From assembly GCA_965243615.1 (NCBI GenBank), contig CBDEVO010000001.1, positions 1 through 64,000 on the forward strand: a DNA stretch of 64,000 bases, in the 5' to 3' direction. Below the pieces are notes generated by a model that did not search any database, was not told where the DNA came from, and worked only from the letters and a program-made list of their open reading frames with translations. This DNA comes from JAJEEA01 sp965243615 (GTDB taxonomy: Bacteria; Acidobacteriota; Vicinamibacteria; Vicinamibacterales; UBA8438). The position numbers and the translations under genes are program-made. This document shows positions 45,895-53,015 of the stretch, piece after piece. Every line of letters starts with the position of its first letter. Positions within the stretch are counted from its first letter, which is position 1.

Positions 45895-46095
45895 CCCGAC
45901 CTGTCCCGCGCCGTGCTGCAGGGCCTCGTGTTTCACAATCGCTTGGTCGATCCCCGGTGCCGAGAGAAGAGAGGCAGCGTCCTCGACCGTTTCGTCAGCT
46001 TGGACCGAGCGGGCGGTTGTTCCTGCTGCCCGCGGGCCTTCGACATCTTGCCGGCCGGCCGCGGCGTCGAGCACGGCGTGCTTGGGGAGGGACGG
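45895..46095 (+). pseudogene. DUF2723-family remnant downstream of adhesin 3
   Basis: LQGLVFHNRLVDPRCREKRG, SVLDRFVSLDR and, further on, LPAGRGVEHGVLGEG match LQGLVFENRLFDPLASTEEA, ALDRFVAAAAD and GRGLGHDGVLLEVLGEG of the intact protein at 55350. Frameshifts separate the pieces. It confirms that an adhesin-DUF2723 pair once stood here, as at 53-57.6 kb. The 300 bp before it (45657-45894) hold decayed sequence with no gene. Confidence 0.65.
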
Positions 46096-46379
46096 TCCGC
46101 CATCGCCGGTCCGAAACGGGCCCGTGATTCGGGCTTGAGGTGGCTTGCCGCCCCGGTCGTCCCCTCAGGCCATCCCCCCCATTGGGCGAAGCCCGAGGCT
46201 CTCACGCGACGCGCTTGCCGGCGGTCGCCTCGCGAAGTCCTTCGAGCAAGCCTTCGAGGTGCGCCATCCGCTCGCGGAGCAGGATCTCGACGACGCCGTC
46301 GCGACCGCTGAAGCGCCACCTCGGAAGGTCAGCCCGGCTCACCCGCCGCCCAAAGCGTTTGGCCGGCCCGCCCTGGGGA

Positions 46380-47990
46380 ATCACGCCCCGGCGCGATGCC
46401 GGAGCGTGACACCGTTCGGAACTCTACCCGGTCACTGGCCATCCTCCTCGAAGCTGCGCAGGTAACGGGACACGGTGATGGGCGCGCAGCCGACCGCCCG
46501 CGCGATACGCTTGAAGCCGAGGCCCTGGGCGCGAAGCTCGACCATCCGCGCGACGGCCTCGGCCGACATCGGCGGGCGGAGAAACCCGCGCCTGACCGTC
46601 ACGCGGCCGCGCCGGCGCAGCACCTTCCGGTCGGCGAGGGCCGGCATCGAGCGCTCGTCGTCGTAGAAGTCGGATGCGTACTTCGCCACGTCGTGCCAGT
46701 CGACGGCCGCGCGCGTCGGACTGCCGTCGATGGGCTCGGGGTCCGGCATCTGGTCGAGGAGGCCGTCGGCGCCTCGCCACGCGACCTCGAACTCCCGCCC
46801 GGCGCTCGCGGCCGACTCGCGGACGACCGTCGTCAGCGGCTCGACCTGCTGGTAGACGACCGAGAGCCCCGTCGTGTGGCCGGCGCCGGTGCGATACGAC
46901 ACGTCGGCGAGGGCCGAGCTCACGGCCGGGCTCGCCAGCGCCGCGGCCAGCGCCGAGCCCTGCAGGCGCAGCTGCGCGGTCACCCGCAGAGCGCGGATGG
47001 TCGAGCCGCCGCTGTCGATCGAGCGGACGACGATCTCGGAGCCGACTCGTATCGGCCGGCCGTCCGGGAGCGGATTCGCCCCTCGGCTCGGCCGTCCGAC
47101 GGACCCGTCGCCGTCGCGGAACCGGTCCCTCCTCGAGCTGCGGACGCGGGTGCTGGCCATGGTTCACTCCTCCTGCGGCGAGTCGCGTCCGGCCTCATGC
47201 CGACCCGCGCTCGGGCGCACACGTCGCGCCGGAGGACCCCTGCCCGCGATTCCGGAGTCAGGGAGCCCCGCAGGGGACCGCTGCCCGGGGCGGCTAATCG
47301 ACCAGCCGATGGTTTTCGGCGCCGGTGTTCAGGCCGGCCGGCCTGAGAGAGCCTTGCCCTCGTCGGGCACGGCGGTGGTGGTTGCGAGGAAGTGCCGGCC
47401 TGCGGCGAAGCCGCGTTTTTTGCCGGCGCCGTCAAGGTGGAAAGCGGAGATTCGTCGCCCCGGGCGTTCAGCGGCGGCGCGCGCTCTTCGCCCGTGCCGT
47501 CGTTGACGCCGGAATCTGCGAGAGGCGCACCCGCTTGGCCGGCCCGGTCTTCAGGCCGGCCGGGTGCGCCGTTGCAAGGGCAGGGGTTCGCCGCCCATCC
47601 CGTGGCCGTCGCCCTTCACGGCCTCGGGATGGAGGCCGGACCGCGGTTCCAGGTCCGGCCGTGGGCGGCGTCCGCCCCGCCGGCGTCTGCCGGCGTTCGG
47701 AGCGGGGTCGCTCTTCGCCCCGCTCCGGGGGCGGATGGGACGACTGTGCGTGCAAGCCAACCTCCCGACCTGGCACTGCGTGAATCAGCGGGAGGATGAG
47801 GCGGCACGCCCCCGAAGCGGCGGGCTGGCAGACCCGCACGCGGGCCGCGGCGTCTTGACCTGCACCCGCGTCATCTCGAAGACCGACGGCTCGCAGTCGC
47901 TGCACTTGCAGCGCGGCGCCCTGGAGACGGCCGGCGCCGACGCGGTCAACGTCAGCACGACCTCACGTCCGGTGCCGAGGCGCAGCCGGA
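46380..47990 (-). repeat. Arm B of the ~1.5 kb inverted repeat
   Basis: Reverse complement of about 28590-30205, with scattered substitutions. It carries the 242-residue helix-turn-helix gene and the resolvase N-terminal fragment. Facing arm A, it brackets a segment of about 16 kb. Confidence 0.85.
46432..47160 (-). CDS. DNA-binding protein with C-terminal helix-turn-helix, function unknown (242 aa, copy B)
   Basis: Twin of the protein at 29417-30142, with the same AGGAGGAG ribosome binding site. Differences cluster around DWHDVAKYASDFYDDERSMP (copy A: VAKRAPDIDDERSMP), including an extra codon. C-terminal helix-turn-helix IARAVGCAPITVSRYLRSF is unchanged. Because reading frame is kept in both copies, the gene may still be under selection or the duplication is recent. 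Confidence 0.7.
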   Translation of the reverse strand: MASTRVRSSRRDRFRDGDGSVGRPSRGANPLPDGRPIRVGSEIVVRSIDSGGSTIRALRVTAQLRLQGSALAAALASPAVSSALADVSYRTGAGHTTGLSVVYQQVEPLTTVVRESAASAGREFEVAWRGADGLLDQMPDPEPIDGSPTRAAVDWHDVAKYASDFYDDERSMPALADRKVLRRRGRVTVRRGFLRPPMSAEAVARMVELRAQGLGFKRIARAVGCAPITVSRYLRSFEEDGQ

Positions 47991-48000
47991 CCGCGACGCC
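47866..48000 (+). pseudogene. N-terminal fragment of a serine recombinase
   Basis: TRVISKTDGSQSLHLQRGAL, ETAGADAVNVSTTS corresponds to the RVSKTDGSQSLDLQRDALEA start of resolvases and to the minus-strand copy at 28475-28735. Catalytic Ser context is altered and the rest is missing. IstB sequence begins immediately after. Confidence 0.6.
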
Positions 48001-48027
48001 GCCCCGCGCAGGGTCTTCGACTGCCGG

Positions 48028-48180
48028 AAGTTCGTGACCGCGACCGAGCTGGTCACCATGCTCGTCGAGGCGCGGCAGCAGGGGCGTCTCACCCGCAAAC
48101 TCGCGCAGCTCGCCTGCTTTGATGTCGTCCCCCTCCTGTGCCAGAAGGCCGCAACTTGCGGCGTGCGCGATTGTCCGTGA
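48028..48180 (+). pseudogene. istB: IstB (IS21-family helper ATPase) fragment
   Basis: KFVTATELVTMLVEARQQGR, LTRKLAQLACFDVV corresponds to the segment between Walker A and B of IS21 IstB (normally TAAELVxxLxEARxxGRLxR, then FDVLVIDELG). It ends LLCQKAATCGVRDCP and stop, without the Walker B box. Evidence that an IS21-type element was once present. Confidence 0.65.
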
Positions 48181-48183
48181 TCG

Positions 48184-48460
48184 CGACCCGGCGAGCCGGG
48201 TCGTCCGGCGAGGCTCGACCCTGAACGTCGTTGACGGGTCGCCGGTGACGGGCGGTCGCTGCGACCCCGCAGGACATCGCGGGGTCGTCCAAAGGCGCGG
48301 GCGAGAAACAGCCCTCCGGTCGTCGTCGCGACCCGGCGGACCGGGTCGTCGGGCCAAGGCTTCGACCTTGGCCGGGTCGTCGGTGATGTTCAGCTTTCCG
48401 ACCCGGGTCGCAGAGCCGACCCGCCACGGCCGGGTCGCCGAGACGCCCCGATCCGGGTCG
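48184..48460. repeat. Dense cluster of CGACCCG / CGGGTCG heptamers
   Basis: Eleven exact copies in 277 bp, at 48184, 48197, 48235, 48329, 48342, 48373, 48399, 48404, 48417, 48431 and 48454. Three pairs are inverted with exactly 6-nt spacers (13-bp pitch). A longer variant CGACCCCGC/GCGGGGTCG (48262 and 48279) lies between. The phases are mixed, so codon usage alone does not explain it. A ParB-domain remnant begins 30 bp downstream. Confidence 0.8.
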
Positions 48461-48489
48461 TTGCGGAACCTGTCCGTCCCGACGAGCGC

Positions 48490-48930
48490 TTGTGGTACGT
48501 TCGGCCCCTCGGGCCGTTCCACGTCGAGGCGCAGGACGAGCTGGTCGAGATCGGCGGCAGCCAGTACCGGGTCCATCCGGCTGGGCCGTGTTCCCGGTCA
48601 TGTCCGGCCGCGAGTTTCGACGAGCTGGTCGAGGACGTGCTCGTCAACGACCTGCGCGAGCCGGTCGTGGTCAGCGGCGACGAGCTGATCGACGGGCGGA
48701 ACCCGGTCCGGGCGTGTGCGGCCTCCGGTGTCGTCCCGGAGGTTCGAGAGACTGGCGCGCGGTACCGACGTGGCGTCGTGGGTGATGTCGGTGAACGTGC
48801 ACCGGCGTCATCTGGACGCGTCGCAACGGGCCTTGCAGGCGAGCCGGCTGTCCGCGCTGAGCGACGAGGTGACGTTGAGCCAGGCCGGCGAGATGATGGG
48901 TCGATGGCCGCCTCGGGACTGAGCCCACGG
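48490..48930 (+). pseudogene. ParB-like N-terminal domain, frameshifted
   Basis: FHVEAQDELVEIGGSQYRVH, then FDELVEDVLVNDLREPVVVS and GDELIDGRNPVRACAASGVV. After shifts it continues RLARGTDVASWVMSVNVHRR, HLDASQRALQASRL. It follows the same plan as residues 10-115 of the fusion protein at 9997 (LLDGRNRALACERAGV; LNLQRRHMDDSQRALAAAKL). At least two frameshifts, and no methyltransferase part. It ends at element copy 3. Confidence 0.7.
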
Positions 48931-48961
48931 CTGTCGTCGGGGCATTGGCACGTTCTCCCAC

Positions 48962-49228
48962 CTTCCGCGAAGCGGAAAAGTCCAGCCTGAGCGACCCCGC
49001 GGTGCTGACCCGGAAGTGACACCTTGGTTTCACGTTCTGGGTCAGAAAGAGTAGTACGTAGCGGGGTCGCTCAGGTGTGGGTCCTCGTACGGGTCGTGAC
49101 CCAAACCTCTGGGTCAGCTTGGGTTAAGTGACTATCTGTCAGTAGTTTGAGATGTAGTCGACGTGAAATCAAGGTCGCACTGGACGTGAAATTTGGGTCA
49201 AGCCGATGGTTACCATGGTTTGGGTCAG
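48962..49228 (-). repeat. Nested-palindrome element, copy 3
   Basis: Outer arms CCTGAGCGACCCCGC (48986) and GCGGGGTCGCTCAGG (49061), inner CTGACCCGG (49005, one change) and CTGGGTCAG (49037). Boxes: TGACCCAA at 49097, TGGGTCA at 49110, TTGGGTCA at 49193 and 49221. Two GACGTGAAA repeats lie near 49160 and 49183. Confidence 0.85.
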
Positions 49229-49342
49229 CGGGGCGCGATATCAGGGAGGCGTTTGGCGACTTGAACTCGGAAGTGTTGGGGGCCGCGGTCTTGTCGGCGG
49301 TCCTTTGTGTGTAAATGTTCCTCAATCGATACTGTGTGGTAC

Positions 49343-49594
49343 ATGCAGACCGAGACCGCCATCCGTTTCCGAGTCACGCCGAAGATGCGCAGCCTCCTCG
49401 ACAGGCTCCGAGACGAGGAAGACATCAACGTCTCCGTCGTGGATCATGCGGTCGCCCCACAACCCGAACGTGCCTCACCACGACCTCGACGACGAGGCCG
49501 AGATACGCCACCTCGACATCGACTACCGGCTCACCGCAACCGCCGTTCACTGCGCGCCCGTAGCGGCCGGAACGAGCACCCCGCCGCCAGATGA
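49343..49594 (+). CDS. Small ribbon-helix-helix-like protein (83 aa), possibly frameshifted
   Basis: MQTETAIRFRVTPKMRSLLD, RLRDEEDINVSVVDHA has the beta-strand plus two-helix plan of ribbon-helix-helix repressors. After about residue 35 the frame becomes Arg/Pro-rich, while another frame (DDEAEIRHLDIDYRLTATAV) has better character, so a frameshift is likely. It lies 110 bp from the multi-box element, whose TGACCCA sites could be its operators (inference). Copy at 59114 has a one-base deletion near the start. Confidence 0.45.
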   Translation: MQTETAIRFRVTPKMRSLLDRLRDEEDINVSVVDHAVAPQPERASPRPRRRGRDTPPRHRLPAHRNRRSLRARSGRNEHPAAR

Positions 49595-49674
49595 ACCGCG
49601 TCAACCGGCGCCTGGAGTGCCCCCCGGCACCAAGACCGGCGGTTCCGTCGGCGCCTGACGGACGCCTGAATCCC

Positions 49675-49702
49675 GGAAACTGCGCCACTTGGCGCAGTTT
49701 CC
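49675..49702. repeat. Perfect 13-bp-arm hairpin
   Basis: GGAAACTGCGCCA, CT, TGGCGCAGTTTCC. Same family as 10439-10468 and 59447-59474. Confidence 0.8.
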
Positions 49703-49789
49703 AAAAGCCGGCCGGTCACCAGTGGCCGAAGGCGGCGCCGTCGACCTCGCGGTTTCCGTCGACCGGGGCCGCGGCGACACCGCGACGAC

Positions 49790-50243
49790 GGCGGAGGTCC
49801 TTGTCGGTGGCGCTGGCCCTGGCACCGGGCGACCCCGTCCAGGCGTCGACCTACCGCCTCTCGCTGAACCGGAGTTGAGCTGCCGGCCGTGGCCATCCCC
49901 GCCGGAAGGCGGAAGGCAGCGACGACCGCCGTCCGGCTCGAGGCGCTGGCCGACGAGCTCGTCAACGACGACCGGTTGACGCTGGACTTGGGGGAAGCCG
50001 CCTACGGCGCGGGCACGGTCGACGGCAGCTTCGCCATCAAGGTTCGGGACACGACGGTGAAGCAGATTGCGCCGAAGCCGGACGTGGCGGTGAAGGAGGC
50101 GTTCGGCGACGCGATCGCGGCGGCGGCCGGAGCTGGAACACAGGGGACCGCAGCGAGGCGGTCGTGACTCGCGCCGCCCGTCGCGCGGCTTCTGCTGGCA
50201 GCGTTCGTGGCCGTCGCGGTTACCGCCGCTACCTGCGGCGGTA
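49790..50243 (+). pseudogene. Calx-beta-like adhesin fragment ending in GYRRYLRR (module copy 2)
   Basis: The fragment reads ASTYRLSLNRSELPAVAIPA, RRKAATTAVRLEALADELVN and DDRLTLDLGEAAYGAGTVDG, then SFAIKVRDTTVKQIAPKPD, the plan of a Calx-beta unit. Near 50170-50243 ARLLLAAFVAVA and, one frame over, GYRRYLRR with stop TAA match the anchor of the adhesin family. So this is the decayed 3' end of an adhesin gene. From ATG 49889 a 92-residue peptide could still be made. GTTACCGCCG/CGGCGGTAAC forms a hairpin over the tail codons. Confidence 0.55.
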
Positions 50244-50292
50244 ACGTTCGGCACCCGTTTCGTCCTTCCCGGGGTCGGTATCGCCGGTCCCT

Positions 50293-51282
50293 TCAGCCGT
50301 CCGACCGGCTGTCGCCGCGTACGCGGGCGAGCAGGTCGGCCGCCGTCTCGCATTCGATGATCCAGTCGCCGACCTGCGCGAAGCGGTCCGGGTCGGTAAC
50401 GCCGGCCAGCGCCGCGGCCAGCCCCTCGCCCGAGGCGGCATCGAACTTGCGAGCCGCCAGACGGCACAGCCGCGTGCGCTCTTCGTGGCGCCCCTGCTCG
50501 ACGCCCTCGGCGCGACCCTGTTCGACCCATTCACGGGTCCATTCCTGGACAGTCTCCTCCAGCATCGTCTGCGCCTCCTTCAACCGAGCCAGCGGGTCCT
50601 GAGCGACCGAGCGAAGCCGAGACGGCATCCGCAGCACCGTCGTCACCCACGTCGCGAACACCTGCCTCAGCTCCTCGTCGTCCTGACCCCGCAGGAGCTC
50701 GATCAGACCCTGCAACCGTTCCCCAAAGGCCGACCGGCCGCGCGTCTTCTCCAAGCCGATCAGCGACGAAACCAGATTCCCCGATGGCAGCTCCGCGTCC
50801 GGCAGCCGGGTCTCGTCCAGAAGATAGTACCGCTGCGAAGGCTGGTACCGTGACAGCGCCTCCCCGCCCGACACCACCAGATCACTCATCTCCACCGCCG
50901 CCGTCCACGCCGCCCGACCGTTGTAGATCACCACCGGCAGCACCGGCGGCAGCGCCTTGTGCGCACGAAGAACGCCGTCGGCCACCAACCGCTCGTACAG
51001 CAGAGCGGTGTACGACAGCATCCGCACCGACATCGCCGCGTCCACCGTGGCCTGGAACTCCAGCAGCAGCAACACGTAGAGCCACCCCTCGTCCCGGAAG
51101 CGGATACGCCACACCAGGTCGCCGTGCCGCTGCCGCAGGTCGCGACCGACGTAGCTCGCGGGCATCGGGGTCAGCGTCTCGAAGTCCAGCGTGTCGCTCC
51201 ACCCGCGCGCCGCAAACCCGTCGAGCAGGTCGCGGACCATGCGCGGACGGGCGAAGAACTGCTTGTACGCCGGATCGTGCAT
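50293..51282 (-). CDS. Rpn-family recombination-promoting nuclease / PD-(D/E)XK putative transposase, copy A
   Basis: 329 residues from the ATG at 51282: MHDPAYKQFFARPRMVRDLL opens the family (normally HDxxFKxLFxxPxxxxDLL). Nuclease core WRIRFRDEGWLYVLLLLEFQ with the Glu-x-Gln pair, followed by MSVRMLSYTALLYERLVADG. C-terminal regulatory part with RAEGVEQGRHEERTRLCRLA. Rpn proteins are DNA endonucleases that promote RecA-independent recombination, and their C-termini are repeat-variable. The second copy (60014) has an extra RAEG unit. Confidence 0.85.
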   Translation of the reverse strand: MHDPAYKQFFARPRMVRDLLDGFAARGWSDTLDFETLTPMPASYVGRDLRQRHGDLVWRIRFRDEGWLYVLLLLEFQATVDAAMSVRMLSYTALLYERLVADGVLRAHKALPPVLPVVIYNGRAAWTAAVEMSDLVVSGGEALSRYQPSQRYYLLDETRLPDAELPSGNLVSSLIGLEKTRGRSAFGERLQGLIELLRGQDDEELRQVFATWVTTVLRMPSRLRSVAQDPLARLKEAQTMLEETVQEWTREWVEQGRAEGVEQGRHEERTRLCRLAARKFDAASGEGLAAALAGVTDPDRFAQVGDWIIECETAADLLARVRGDSRSDG

Positions 51283-51446
51283 CGTGTGCGCCCTCGCGGT
51301 GATCTCCCGTCGCCACCCCGGGTGGAATGGCCGAATCACGATCATATACCCCTGCCTACCCGCCCCGGAGGAGCGATCCCGGGCGCCGTCGGGAGTGCGC
51401 CGCCGAGACCGAGCCGGGCACGACGGCCACCGCCGAAGCCTCCCGT

Positions 51447-51503
51447 TCACTCATCCATCGGCGTCCGCCGCCGCTCGAACAGGTCCGACCGCGCATATGC
51501 CCG
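51447..51503 (-). pseudogene. Integrase catalytic-Tyr fragment
   Basis: About 57 bases encoding RAYARSDLFERRRTPMDE, the C-terminal catalytic motif of the DUF4102 integrases. It lies just outside module copy A and 60 bp before the 3' end of intact integrase 3, so again two integrase 3' ends stand in tandem. Confidence 0.7.
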
Positions 51504-51561
51504 TGCGGCAGCCCCGCCTCAATAATCTCCGGCCTCCGCACCTCGGCAACGAGGCATCGGA

Positions 51562-52812
51562 TCACCGACCCGGGGAGACGGCCCGCCCCCGCTCCTCGGT
51601 GAGGTAGGCTCCCCAGTCGTCCATCAGCTGCCGCCGCCGCTCGAACAGGTCCGACCGCGCGTAGGCCGCCTCGGTCTGGTCCTTCACCGCGTGCGCCAGC
51701 GCCGCCTCCATGACCTCCCGCGGGTGGTTCGTCCGCTCCGACGCCCAGTCCCGGAACGACGACCGGAACCCGTGGGGCACGGCCGCGATGCCCAGATCGC
51801 CGACGAGCTTCGAGATGGTCGCGGCGTCGATCGCCTTGCCGCGGAAGCTCCGGAACACCAGTTCGTCCTTCCCGGCCGGACTCGAGACTGCGCGAAGCTG
51901 CTTCGCCTCCCGAAGGACCTCGACCGCCCGGGCGCACAGCGGCACCCGGTGCGCGCGCTTCGCCTTCATCCGCGCCGCCGGAACCGTCCACGTCCGCGCC
52001 GCAAGGTCGATCTCGCCCCACGTGGACAGCCGGACCTCGGTCGACCGCATGGCCGTCAGCACCAGGAACTCGAACGCCAGCTTCAGCCCGGCCCACGCAC
52101 CGGAGTTGCGGACCGTGGCCAGCGCGGCGGCGACCTCGCCGTGCGGAATCGCCCGCCGATGCTCGACCGGCGCGGGGCGTTTCGGCAGCGCCGCGGTGAC
52201 TGCGTCGCCGGCCGGATTGTCGTTCCGGTAGCCCTGGGCGATGGCCCACCGCATGACCGTCGAGATGCGCTGCCGGACTTTCCGCGCCGTGGCGTGCTTG
52301 CGCGTCCAGAGGGGCCGCAGCGTGGTCATGATGTCGGCCGACGTCACCTCGTCGACGCTCATCTCGCCGAGGTGCGGGAACACGTGGCTGTGCATGCCCG
52401 CCAGCCACTGGTCCGCAGTCTTGTTTCCCCCCTTCCAGGCCCCGGCGTAGAGGGCGACCACCTCGGCGGCCGCCTCTTCGAAGGTCGGGATGCGCTCGTC
52501 GCGGCGTCTGCCGGCCAGCGGGTCGCCGCCCGCTCGTGCGAGCTTGCGGTTGGCGAGGGCCTTCTCCCGGGCTTCGGCGAGCGGGACCAGCGCATAGCTG
52601 CCGAGTCCGAGGGAGCGGGACCGGCCGCGGATGACGAGCCGCTGGACCCAGCGGCGGGCCCCCGAGGGGTCGACGTGGAGGTAGAGGCCGTTGCCGTCGG
52701 CGTATCTGCCGGCCTCGGCGACGCTGCGGCAGAAGGCGGCGGAGAGGGCCTTGTCGGGGTGTCGGCCCCGGCGCTTGGTGGCCGTCGATTTCTTGGGGAG
52801 CGGCGTGTCCAT
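51562..52812 (-). CDS. Tyrosine-type site-specific integrase 3 (DUF4102 arm-binding domain)
   Basis: 416 residues. Same length as integrase 1 and highly similar throughout (RRGRHPDKALSAAFCRSVAE, NGLYLHVDPSGARRWVQRLV). Catalytic residues in LTAMRSTEVR, VPHGFRSSFRDWA and AAYARSDLFERRRQLMDDW. Start ATG at 52812; divergent adhesin 4 starts 204 bp away. The shared upstream region includes the GCTTTCGC inverted repeat. Expected to integrate or excise an element, or to recombine related sites in this locus. Confidence 0.93.
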   Translation of the reverse strand: MDTPLPKKSTATKRRGRHPDKALSAAFCRSVAEAGRYADGNGLYLHVDPSGARRWVQRLVIRGRSRSLGLGSYALVPLAEAREKALANRKLARAGGDPLAGRRRDERIPTFEEAAAEVVALYAGAWKGGNKTADQWLAGMHSHVFPHLGEMSVDEVTSADIMTTLRPLWTRKHATARKVRQRISTVMRWAIAQGYRNDNPAGDAVTAALPKRPAPVEHRRAIPHGEVAAALATVRNSGAWAGLKLAFEFLVLTAMRSTEVRLSTWGEIDLAARTWTVPAARMKAKRAHRVPLCARAVEVLREAKQLRAVSSPAGKDELVFRSFRGKAIDAATISKLVGDLGIAAVPHGFRSSFRDWASERTNHPREVMEAALAHAVKDQTEAAYARSDLFERRRQLMDDWGAYLTEERGRAVSPGR

Positions 52813-52814
52813 GG

Positions 52815-52890
52815 CGCTTTCGCCCTTTCTTCCGGCATCGTTTGATGTGCCATCCCGTCACCAATTTATTTTTGGATTCTAGCGAAAGTG
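52815..52890. promoter_or_regulatory. Inverted repeat between integrase 3 and adhesin 4
   Basis: CGCTTTCGC (52815-52823) and GCGAAAGTG (52882-52890), matching the integrase 1 arrangement, around an AT-rich spacer (CCAATTTATTTTTGG) that likely carries promoters. ACTGCAT/ATGCAGT near 52924-52940 is a further small hairpin on the adhesin side. Confidence 0.45.
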
Positions 52891-53015
52891 ACGGGACGCG
52901 TCAAGACGGCGAATCGGCAAACTACTGCATTTTATGCAGTTATAAGACTGGATTCAGGCGGACGATGGCGGACGAGGCTGGACAGCGAAAGTCAACTTCC
53001 AAGGGAGATTGCGAG

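Larger units (their letters stand above)
48955..51380 (+). repeat. 2.4 kb direct repeat, copy A
   Basis: Nearly identical to 58734-61110 in the same orientation. Contents in order: palindromic element, small RHH-like gene, hairpin, Calx-beta fragment, Rpn-type nuclease gene (minus). Both copies are followed by integrase C-terminal fragments. A third, partial copy is inverted at 7739-8290. Confidence 0.85.

Noticed and set aside
43354..46074. 906-codon minus-strand open frame opposite adhesin 3
   Set aside because: His/Arg-rich shadow. The real gene on the plus strand has signal peptide, ribosome binding site and anchor.
48962..49325. Minus-strand open frame running through the palindromic element
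   Set aside because: Composition is unlike protein, it depends on the absence of stops in an AT-richer repeat, and the repeat structure explains the conservation.
50217..50245. Hairpin GTTACCGCCG/CGGCGGTAAC considered as a stand-alone REP-type element
   Set aside because: The same bases spell the GYRRYLRR tail shared with the adhesin genes, so coding ancestry is the simpler explanation.
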